NCBI GenBank assembly: GCA_001920085.1
Contig: MNJC01000026.1
Span: 1-15,340 of the forward strand
DNA length: 15,340 bases
DNA from: Actinobacteria bacterium 13_1_20CM_4_69_9
Lineage (GTDB): Bacteria; Actinomycetota; Thermoleophilia; Gaiellales; Gaiellaceae
Reading direction: 5' to 3'
The notes below the pieces were generated by a model. The model saw nothing but the letters and a program-made list of their open reading frames with translations. It did no database searches and was not told the origin of the DNA. Of this stretch, positions 6,019 to 12,503 are shown one piece after another; positions within the stretch are counted from its first letter, which is position 1; each line of letters begins with the position of its first letter. Made by a program: the position numbers and the translations under genes.

Positions 6019-6681
6019 GTGCAAACACCCGACGAGACCCCCGACCCCTACCTGACAGATGCCCCCGCCCCCGAGGAGGACGATTGGCTGGTTGCCCCTC
6101 AGCCGAGGCCGTCCCGCTCCTTCGAGCAGGTCTGGGGCTGGGGCCAAGAGCTCACCTGGGTGTCCGGCCTGGTCCTGGCGATCTCGTCGTTCACGGGTTG
6201 GTACGTCGGCTCGGGGCAGGGCCCGACGACCAGCGTCATCGGCTGGCACACGGGCACGCTCGGAAAGCTCGTCTTCTTCATCGGGCTCGCCGTGCTCGCG
6301 CTCGTCATCCTCCGCGAAGCGGGGATCGAGCTGCCGGCGAGCGTCCCGGAGAGCCTCGTCGTGATCGCGCTCGGCGCGCTCTCCACGATCTTCGTCCTGA
6401 TCCGCCTGATCGCCGTACCGGACGAGTTCTTCGGCTGGCACGGTCGCGGTATCGGGATCTTCATCAGCCTGTTCGCATCGCTCGCGGTGATCGCGGCCGG
6501 GCTGTTGAGAGCCGGATACACGCGTGAGAACGCGACAGCCGCGGCGAGGAGGAGCAGTGCCGGGGCGAACGCCGGAAACGCGAACGAGAGCATCGTGGCC
6601 GCGGCAAAGCTCGTCGCCGCATGCCCCGAGGGGAACGACGGGTCGTGGGGCAGCGGGACGAGCGTCTTCGGCAGCGGATAG
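6019..6681 (+). CDS. Four-helix integral membrane protein of unknown function, probably with an altered C-terminus
   Basis: This gene encodes 220 residues from GTG 6019. An acidic, proline-rich cytoplasmic leader (residues 1-45) precedes four membrane helices: LTWVSGLVLAISSFTGWYVG, LGKLVFFIGLAVLALVIL, SLVVIALGALSTIFVLIRLI and GIFISLFASLAVIAAGLL. The loop after helix 1 holds a GWHTGTLGK segment. It resembles the general family of four-helix actinobacterial hypothetical membrane proteins that end shortly after helix 4; I know no function for them. After about residue 166 (position 6516) the translation turns into Ala/Gly/Ser-rich sequence that is the antisense of the PAP2 gene, so the last 55 or so residues are probably not original. 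The GTG start is the only usual start codon near the leader and lacks a Shine-Dalgarno sequence, so it is provisional. Confidence 0.65.
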   Translation: MQTPDETPDPYLTDAPAPEEDDWLVAPQPRPSRSFEQVWGWGQELTWVSGLVLAISSFTGWYVGSGQGPTTSVIGWHTGTLGKLVFFIGLAVLALVILREAGIELPASVPESLVVIALGALSTIFVLIRLIAVPDEFFGWHGRGIGIFISLFASLAVIAAGLLRAGYTRENATAAARRSSAGANAGNANESIVAAAKLVAACPEGNDGSWGSGTSVFGSG

Positions 6682-6929
6682 CGGATGGGCGGGCGCGGCC
6701 GGCCGACGAGGGCCTTGAGAGCCGTCGCGCTCCAGTCGGCGAGCGCGATGGCGATGAGAGTCATGAGCAGCACGCCCCAGCGCCGGTTGATCCCGCAGAG
6801 AACCACGGCGATGACGATCCAGAGCAGCCCGAGGCGTCCGGCATACGACAGGCCTTCGAAGACCGGGTTCAACCAACCCGCGCGATGGTGGACGACCCAA
6901 CGCTCGAGGTGGCGATCGGCGGAGATCAG
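6099..6929 (-). pseudogene. PAP2-family phosphatase, 3'-truncated, with a CTG or lost start codon
   Basis: From about 6929 to 6516 the frame encodes a PAP2/phosphatidate-phosphatase-type membrane protein: DRHLERWVVHHRAGWLNPVF, helices around WIVIAVVLCGI and VLLMTLIAIAL, motif 1 KALVGRPRP, motif 2 PSGHAATS and the beginning of motif 3, SRVY. The family's third motif SR-x5-H-x3-D then stops: SRVYPALNSPAA lacks the catalytic His and Asp. The open frame from there to 6099 is the antisense of the neighbouring four-helix gene. PAP2-like sequence also extends upstream of the first usual start (TTG 6872), and the only fitting position is CTG 6929 in a CTGA overlap with the upstream stop. With both ends abnormal, the gene as shown should not give an active enzyme. 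An intact form would dephosphorylate lipid phosphates or diphosphates at the membrane. Confidence 0.75.
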
Positions 6930-7501
6930 GCCGGGACGATCTGCTTCGTCTGCTCGATCAAGGCGCGTAGGTCGAACGGCTTCCCGACGAACCCTTGCGC
7001 GCCGCGTTCGGCGGCCTCGCGCCCTGCGTCGAGCTGGCCGCTGAACATGACGACCGGAATCGACCCCACGCCGTGGCGTTCCTGGACGCGCCGCAGCATC
7101 TCCCAGCCGTCGACCTGCGGCATCATCACGTCGAGCAGGATGACGTCAGGCGCTTCGTCCTCGAGCGCGGCCAACCCGTCCTCGGCGTTGCCGGCCTCGC
7201 GCACGGCGTAGCCCTCCATCTCGAGGTTAATGCGCACGACTTCGCGCACCTGCGGGTCGTCGTCGACGAGGAGCACCAGCGGTCCGCGCGCGGGCTGCCC
7301 CGGTCCTGACCGCTCGAGGAACGCCTCGAGATCGCCGCGCTTGTACCGGCGGTGTCCGCCGGGCGTGTAGAACGCCGGCACGCGGCCGACGTCGGACCAC
7401 TTCCGGATCGTGCTCTGCGCAACGCCGAGGAACTTCGCCGCTTGGCCGAGCGTGAGCCAATCGTTCTCGCCCCCGGCCGGCCGCCGTGGATCGGACGCCA
7501 T
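6926..7501 (-). CDS. MerR/excisionase-type HTH fused to a response-regulator receiver domain
   Basis: This gene encodes 191 residues. Residues 14-63 form a BldC/MerR-type winged helix (WLTLGQAAKFLGVAQSTIRK, then the wing TPGGHRRYKRGDLEAFL). A short Gly/Pro linker leads to a receiver domain at 75-190 with the acidic pocket Asp80-82 (LLVDDDP), phospho-acceptor Asp124 (ILLDVMMP), Ser154 and Lys174 (VGKPF). All residues needed for phosphorylation are present. The order is unusual: most response regulators have the receiver first and a different DNA-binding domain after it. It should bind DNA and respond to phosphorylation, but no histidine kinase lies in the window. Start ATG 7501 has a candidate leaderless promoter six bases upstream. 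Its stop overlaps the PAP2 gene by four bases, so PAP2 is probably co-transcribed. Confidence 0.92.
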   Translation of the reverse strand: MASDPRRPAGGENDWLTLGQAAKFLGVAQSTIRKWSDVGRVPAFYTPGGHRRYKRGDLEAFLERSGPGQPARGPLVLLVDDDPQVREVVRINLEMEGYAVREAGNAEDGLAALEDEAPDVILLDVMMPQVDGWEMLRRVQERHGVGSIPVVMFSGQLDAGREAAERGAQGFVGKPFDLRALIEQTKQIVPA

Positions 7502-7507
7502 ACCGCG

Positions 7508-7513
7508 AATCTA
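7508..7513 (-). promoter_or_regulatory. Candidate leaderless promoter -10 box (TAGATT) for the HTH-receiver gene
   Basis: On the minus strand TAGATT matches TANNNT and is followed by exactly six bases (CGCGGT) and then the ATG at 7501. No Shine-Dalgarno sequence lies before the ATG, consistent with a leaderless message. No good -35 box is visible at 16-18 bp. The surrounding gap (7502-7556) is relatively AT-rich for this window, as expected of a promoter. Confidence 0.5.
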
Positions 7514-7556
7514 CCCAAATGTGCCGGTTCTTTACACCTGGCCGGACGACCTGACC

Positions 7557-7784
7557 TCAGGGAGTGACGGTAGTAGCAGGATTTCCGCGCGTCGGGACGT
7601 GGAGCGTCCGCTGCAGCGTGATCGTCGAGCCGGGGTTCGGGTTGTCGTGGAGCGCCTGCCCGAGGGCGACGCCGAAGAGAAAGAGCAGCAGGGCGATGCC
7701 GATGCGGATGCCCCACCGGATCAGCTCTCGGCGGCGGCGACGGCGGCGGCGTTCCTGCCGCTCGACCGGGGTGAGCGCCGTCAC
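7557..7784 (-). CDS. Small single-pass membrane protein with an octa-arginine stop-transfer region
   Basis: This gene encodes 75 residues. The N-terminus (residues 1-24) contains eight consecutive arginines (12-19), then one membrane helix (about 25-43, IRIGIALLLFLFGVALGQAL) and a short extracytoplasmic tail rich in Thr, Pro and Val. The positive-inside rule puts the Arg run in the cytoplasm. The GTG start at 7784 overlaps the stop of the upstream gene by four bases (GTGA), which selects it over the much longer open frame to 8063 that is Arg/Ala-rich shadow sequence. It is the last gene of a run with ftsB and the DUF501 gene. No function is known to me; the location hints only weakly at envelope or division. 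Confidence 0.72.
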   Translation of the reverse strand: MTALTPVERQERRRRRRRRELIRWGIRIGIALLLFLFGVALGQALHDNPNPGSTITLQRTLHVPTRGNPATTVTP

Positions 7785-8095
7785 GGCGAGTAGTCGACGG
7801 CGCCGCGTTGGTACAGGTGGAACGCGGCGTCCTGCACGATCGCGAGCGTGCGTGGCCAACCGGGCGTCGGCGCGCGCTCCGAGACCGTGTCGCGCACCCA
7901 CTCGTCGGCCGCCGCGTACTTCGCGGCCAGGTCCTCCAGCGTGAACGTCTGCCCGACGCGCTTGCGCAGCTCGTCCGTGACGGCCTCGAGCTGCAGGCTC
8001 AGCCGGTCGGCCGCGACCCGGTCGCGCAACAAGTCCTGGTAGCGGCGATAGCCGTCTTCCCACTCACTGCGAACGACCTCGAGTGCGACTGCCAT
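7781..8095 (-). CDS. Conserved soluble protein of unknown function, about 100 residues
   Basis: This gene encodes 104 residues from ATG 8095 with a purine-rich GCGGG immediately upstream. It is predicted to be all-helical and soluble: ALEVVRSEWEDGYRRYQDLL, LQLEAVTDELRKRVGQTFTL, EDLAAKYAAADEWVRDTVSE, and a conserved-looking end DAAFHLYQRGAVDYSP. Conserved-looking aromatic and acidic positions suggest a real, constrained protein, and I believe relatives occur in other Thermoleophilia in the same place near ftsB, though I cannot check this. No catalytic motif or cofactor site is recognisable. It overlaps the following membrane protein gene by four bases and so is probably translated with it. Confidence 0.72.
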   Translation of the reverse strand: MAVALEVVRSEWEDGYRRYQDLLRDRVAADRLSLQLEAVTDELRKRVGQTFTLEDLAAKYAAADEWVRDTVSERAPTPGWPRTLAIVQDAAFHLYQRGAVDYSP

Positions 8096-8113
8096 CCCGC
8101 GCGGCAGTATCCC

Positions 8114-8578
8114 TCACGGCGTGCAACAAACATCCGGCCAGAGCGGGTCGAGCTCCGCCAAGACGCGCTCGCCGAGCTCGTACCCCGGTCGCGCAAGGGC
8201 GAACGCGGCGTGCGCGTGCAGACACTTGAGGCTGCCGGCGCCGCGGCGTGCGCCGCCGATGCCCAGGTCGAGCTCCGGGCGGAGCCGGCGCTGATCCTCG
8301 TTCGCCCGCTCGAGGCTGATACGCAGCTCCCCATCCTCCGCGGCCGCGCGCGACCACCGTTCCACCCCGCCCGCGGCCTCGACCCTCGACACGGCCGTGA
8401 CGAGCCGGGGGCACGTCAGCCAGAACGTCGTCGGGAAGGGCTCGCCCGAGTCGTCGAACGGCGCCTGCTCGGTGACGGCGGGGCGGCCGAACGGGCAGCG
8501 GACGACGACGCGCCGAAACGCGCGCGGCGGCCTTCCTAGCTGTCGTTCGACGACGCGGCGGTCAGTGTCACGGTCCAC
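8114..8578 (-). CDS. DUF501 family protein
   Basis: This gene encodes 154 residues and matches the actinobacterial DUF501 family. Seen in order are VVVRCPFGRPAV (25-35), a PFPTTFWLTCPRLVTAVSRV block (47-66), EAAGGVERW, the GIGGAR loop (106-111), the highly characteristic KCLHAHAAFALA (118-129) and a C-terminal LWPDVC. Several conserved cysteines and histidines (Cys28, Cys56, Cys119, His121, His123, Cys151) could bind a metal; that is inference. The function of the family is unknown to me. It is habitually found beside ftsB, as here. The GTG at 8578 overlaps the end of the ftsB frame by 11 bases and is the only usual start near the expected N-terminus. Confidence 0.9.
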   Translation of the reverse strand: MDRDTDRRVVERQLGRPPRAFRRVVVRCPFGRPAVTEQAPFDDSGEPFPTTFWLTCPRLVTAVSRVEAAGGVERWSRAAAEDGELRISLERANEDQRRLRPELDLGIGGARRGAGSLKCLHAHAAFALARPGYELGERVLAELDPLWPDVCCTP

Positions 8579-8906
8579 CGCCGTCGATCCTAGAGTGCGC
8601 CTTCTGCCACGCCTTGATGCCCTTGACGATGAAGAGGTGCTCGCCGGGGCGGATGTAGCCCAGCTGCCGCGCCTCGTGCGCGACGTTGTCGAGCGTCCCC
8701 GAGGCCTGCACGCGCTGCAGCAGCTCCCGTTTCTGCACCCCGAGCTGCGCGACCTCGTCTGACCGTGCGTGCAGCTCGCTGCGCGTCTCGAACCAGCTGC
8801 GGAGCGGGTGGTAGTACGCGTAGCCGATCATTGCGATCAGGACGACCGCGAGCCAGCGGCGCGCGATCGACGCCGCCGGTGGCCGTCGCGAGCGGGCCCC
8901 AGGCAT
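8568..8906 (-). CDS. ftsB: FtsB/DivIC-family septum formation initiator
   Basis: This gene encodes 112 residues: a basic cytoplasmic N-terminus (1-17), one membrane helix (about 18-32, WLAVVLIAMIGYAYY), a periplasm-side coiled coil (about 38-70, ELHARSDEVAQLGVQKRELL) and the family's closing segment EARQLGYIRPGEHLFIV. FtsB/DivIC forms a complex with FtsL and FtsQ/DivIB that activates septal peptidoglycan synthesis. Size, topology and the position downstream of eno and pyk and before a DUF501 gene all agree. The ATG at 8906 is preceded, six bases away, by GAATCT, a weaker match to the leaderless pattern seen elsewhere in the window. No Shine-Dalgarno sequence is obvious. Confidence 0.9.
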   Translation of the reverse strand: MPGARSRRPPAASIARRWLAVVLIAMIGYAYYHPLRSWFETRSELHARSDEVAQLGVQKRELLQRVQASGTLDNVAHEARQLGYIRPGEHLFIVKGIKAWQKAHSRIDGGGP

Positions 8907-8921
8907 GCGGCGAGATTCAAC

Positions 8922-9125
8922 GGCCGCGGCCAGACCCCTGCGGGGCCAGACCCCGTGAAGGCCGGAGCGTGAGCCGGCGCGAAGCGCGGCTTACGCGGAG
9001 GCGAACTGATGCGAGTCGGCCACGCGAAGCATGGCCGAGCCGCACGGAGGGGAACATCCGCTGACCGACCTGGAGCGCGCGAGCCGAGCTCGCGCGCGTT
9101 TCCCGCGAAGCGGCGTACCTAGTAC
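8922..9125. other. Cluster of short perfect hairpins with 3-nt loops in the pyk-ftsB spacer
   Basis: The 245-bp gap between pyk and ftsB has no credible gene but is full of dyads: palindrome GGCCGCGGCC (8922-8931), CCCC-TGC-GGGG (8935-8945), GCGC-GAA-GCGC (8977-8987), TCGGCCA/TGGCCGA (9016-9022 with 9032-9038) closing over GC-GAA-GC with one C/A mismatch, GCGCGCGAGC-CGA-GCTCGCGCGC (9075-9097), CCGC-GAA-GCGG (9103-9113) and GTAC-CTA-GTAC (9115-9125). Three of them contain the heptamer GCGAAGC, known as an exceptionally stable DNA mini-hairpin. The dyads are directly visible. Any role as terminator array, structured RNA, nucleoid or protein binding site is unproven. Confidence 0.6.
8928..8954. 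repeat. Two direct copies of GGCCAGACCCC
   Basis: GGCCAGACCCC occurs at 8928-8938 and 8944-8954, period 16, with CCCC-TGC-GGGG (8935-8945) making a hairpin across the two copies. It lies just upstream of ftsB. Elements with a GGGGTCTGGCC core may be a dispersed repeat in related genomes, but that is recollection and untested here. Confidence 0.55.
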
Positions 9126-9150
9126 GAGCAAAAGCGGAGCTTTTGCTCGT
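9124..9150. terminator. Strong hairpin directly after pyk
   Basis: CGAGCAAAAGC-GGA-GCTTTTGCTCG is a perfect 11-bp stem, 12 bp with the flanking A-T pair (9124-9135 with 9139-9150), over a 3-nt loop. It begins one base after the pyk stop codon on the minus strand. There is no long T run afterwards, but in GC-rich actinobacteria strong stems often terminate without one. It is the best terminator candidate in the window and would separate pyk from ftsB. Confidence 0.65.
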
Positions 9151-9151
9151 C

Positions 9152-10567
9152 TCAGGCGACGTCGACCTTGATCACGTTCGTCGAGCCGGGGATGTTCACA
9201 GCCGTCCCCGCGGTGATGACAACCGTGTCGCCGGGCTCGACGAAGCCTGCGGTCTTCGCCGCCTCGATCGAACGGCTCCAGAGATCCTCGACGTTCTTCG
9301 TCTCCGGGATCCAGATCGGCGTCACGCCCCACTCGATCGCCATCTGCTGAACGGACCAGCGCTTGTGCGTCAGGCCGATGATCGGCCTCGTCGGCCTCAG
9401 GCGCGCGACCGCAGATGCGGTGCGCCCAGTGAACGTCGGCACGAGGATCGCCGAGGCGCCGAGCGCCTCGGCCAGGTCGCACGCCGCATTCGACATCGCG
9501 TTTCCGATGGTCGGGTCGTCCGTCGCCTCGGGAATCTGGTGCCGGTAGCCGAGGCTCGGCTCGACTGCGCGCGCAATGCTGTCCATCGTCTGCACCGCCT
9601 CCACGGGAAACTCCCCGACGGCCGTCTCGCCGGACAACATCACGGCCGACGTGCCGTCGAGGATGGCATTCGCGACGTCGCTCGCCTCGGCGCGCGTGGG
9701 CTCTGGATGATGGATCATCGACTCGAGCATCTGCGTCGCCGTGATCACGGGCTTGCCGCGATCGAGCGCCTCCAGGATGATCCGCTTCTGCACGAGCGGC
9801 ACGAGTGCCGGCCCGATCTCCACCCCGAGATCGCCGCGCGCCACCATCACGGCGTCGGACTCCGCCAGCACGTCTTCGAGGGCGTCGACCGCCTCGGCCT
9901 TCTCGATCTTGGCGATCACGTGCGCGGTCGAGCCCTCCTGCTCGAGCAGCGCCTTCAGGTCGCGCACGTCCGCCGCGGAGCGCACGAACGAGAGTGCGAT
10001 GAAGTCGCAGCCGAGCTTCAGCGCGAACTCGAGATCCTCGAGGTCCTTGCGCGTCAGCGACGGAATCGGGATCGGGACGCCCGGGAGGTTCACGCCCTTG
10101 TGCGAGGTGACCGGCCCGCCTACGACGACGCCGCAGAGCGCACGTCCCAGCGCGACCTCCTCTACCTGCAGGCGGACATGGCCGTCGTCGATCAGCACCT
10201 CGTGGCCCGGCCGCAGGACCTCGCCGATCGCAGCCGGAGCGATCGGGAGCTCGCCGGCCTCGCCGTCAGCGCCCATGACGACGGTGATCCGGTCCCCCGT
10301 GGTGAGCTGCATGGGCGCCGACAGATCGCCGACGCGGATCTTCGGTCCCTGCAGGTCTCCGATCAGCGCGATCGGCCGCCCGACGCGTTCCTGCGCCTCG
10401 CGGACCAGCGTGGCGCGCTCTCGATGATCGTCGTGGGTGCCGTGCGAGAGGTTGAGGCGCGCCGCGTCCATGCCGGCGGCCACGAGTGCGTCGAGCCGGT
10501 CCGGGGACGAGCACGACGGCCCGATCGTCGCGACGATCTTCGTGCGCCTCGGGCTCACGGAGGCCAT
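9152..10567 (-). CDS. pyk: Pyruvate kinase
   Basis: This gene encodes 471 residues, the standard length for a bacterial enzyme without an extra C-terminal phosphotransfer domain. Visible landmarks are TKIVATIGPS near the N-terminus, ARLNLSHGTHDDH, DLQGPKIRVG, the inserted B domain (about 75-160), the signature KIEKAEAV with catalytic Lys, MVARGDLGVEIG, ITATQMLESMI, AEASDVANAILDGTSAVMLS with GETAVG, and the C-terminal domain ending ITAGTAVNIPGSTNVIKVDV. It transfers phosphate from phosphoenolpyruvate to ADP, the last step of glycolysis, directly after enolase, which precedes it here by 20 bp. Start ATG 10567 fits the homologous N-terminus; a longer open frame to 11587 is eno shadow. No Shine-Dalgarno sequence is seen, and a candidate leaderless promoter lies just upstream. 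Confidence 0.96.
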   Translation of the reverse strand: MASVSPRRTKIVATIGPSCSSPDRLDALVAAGMDAARLNLSHGTHDDHRERATLVREAQERVGRPIALIGDLQGPKIRVGDLSAPMQLTTGDRITVVMGADGEAGELPIAPAAIGEVLRPGHEVLIDDGHVRLQVEEVALGRALCGVVVGGPVTSHKGVNLPGVPIPIPSLTRKDLEDLEFALKLGCDFIALSFVRSAADVRDLKALLEQEGSTAHVIAKIEKAEAVDALEDVLAESDAVMVARGDLGVEIGPALVPLVQKRIILEALDRGKPVITATQMLESMIHHPEPTRAEASDVANAILDGTSAVMLSGETAVGEFPVEAVQTMDSIARAVEPSLGYRHQIPEATDDPTIGNAMSNAACDLAEALGASAILVPTFTGRTASAVARLRPTRPIIGLTHKRWSVQQMAIEWGVTPIWIPETKNVEDLWSRSIEAAKTAGFVEPGDTVVITAGTAVNIPGSTNVIKVDVA

Positions 10568-10573
10568 GGAGGG

Positions 10574-10579
10574 AATGTA
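10574..10579 (-). promoter_or_regulatory. Candidate leaderless promoter -10 box (TACATT) for pyk
   Basis: On the minus strand TACATT matches TANNNT, followed by exactly six bases (CCCTCC) and the ATG at 10567. The box lies in the 20-bp gap after the eno stop. Just upstream, inside the end of eno, is a dyad CGGTCTTC-GA-GAAGACCG (10593-10610) that could be an operator or coincidence. pyk may therefore be expressed both from its own promoter and by read-through from eno. Confidence 0.42.
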
Positions 10580-10587
10580 GCTACGGC

Positions 10588-11707
<1,120 letters not shown>

Positions 11708-11711
<4 letters not shown>

Positions 11712-12502
11712 CGGAAGTCCTCCTTCGCGAGATCGAAATAGCGATCCTGCTCTGCCAGCTCGAGCTGCGCAAACGACTTCCCCTCCGCCGCCGCGCGCTC
11801 CTCCGCGCGCTCCACGCGCTCGACGAAGCGCCGCGTCATCGTGCGCAACGCCAGCTCGGGATCGACGTTCAGGCGCCGCGCGACGTTCACCGCCGCGAAG
11901 AAGACGTCGCCCATCTCCTCGAAGACGTGCGCGGGCGGCTCCGTCTCCGGCGCGACCTCTCCCGCCTCGGCGAGCGCGTCCTTCAGCTCGCGCACCTCGT
12001 CGTCGAGGTCCGCGAACGCGCCGGCGGTGTCCGGGTACTCGAAACCGATCGCCGCCGCGCGCCGCTGCACCTTGCGCGCATACAGGAGCGCCGGCAGCGA
12101 GTCGGGGACGTCGTGGAAGATCCCCTCCCGCTCCTCGTCCGTGCGCTTGATCTCGTCCCATCGCTCGCGCACCCGGCCGGCCGTCCGGGCCTCGGCATCG
12201 CCGAACACGTGCGGGTGCCGCCGTACGAGCTTCTCGTGGGCGAGCCGGGCGACCTCCTCGAGGTTCCCCGCGCCGCGCTCCTGCAGCAGCAGCGAGAGGA
12301 AGTAGACCTGGAAGAGAAGGTCGCCGAGCTCGTCGGCGAGCTTCGCGTCGTCACGGCCGATCGCGGCGTCCGCGACCTCGTACGCCTCCTCGACCGTGTG
12401 CGGGACGATCGTCCGCTCGGTCTGCTCGCGGTCCCACGGGCAATCCCGGCGCAGCCGCTCGGTCAGTGACTGGAGCTCTACGAGCGCCTCGGCGAGGCTC
12501 AA
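11708..12502 (-). CDS. mazG: MazG nucleoside triphosphate pyrophosphohydrolase (two-domain)
   Basis: This gene encodes 264 residues with two all-helical MazG domains, as in the full-length housekeeping protein. Domain 1 has RDCPWDREQT (19-28), HTVEEAYEV (35-43) and LADELGDLLFQVYF (56-69), giving the EExxE and ExxD metal-binding set. Domain 2 has ARKVQRRAAAIGFEYPD (142-158), DDEVRELKDAL (167-177) and FEEMGDVFFAAVNVAR (194-209). It hydrolyses non-canonical or excess NTPs to NMP and pyrophosphate. The start is TTG 12502, one base after the stop of the foldase gene, and fits the homologous N-terminus; the longer frame to 12688 is shadow. Its TAG stop overlaps the beginning of the enolase sequence. 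The position between a foldase, mfd and eno is the common actinobacterial order. Confidence 0.95.
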
Positions 12503-12503
12503 G

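Noticed and set aside
7710..7760. CGC/GCG trinucleotide run as a satellite repeat
   Set aside because: It is explained by the eight-arginine coding stretch of the small membrane protein; noted there as a slippage risk only.
9075..9097. Hairpin GCGCGCGAGC-CGA-GCTCGCGCGC as a standalone terminator
   Set aside because: It is followed by GTTT only on the plus strand, where no gene ends nearby; kept as part of the hairpin cluster rather than as a terminator.
8907..9151. Possible small protein or known riboswitch/ncRNA in the pyk-ftsB spacer
   Set aside because: No open frame looks protein-like and no known riboswitch core was recognised; only the dyads can be supported.
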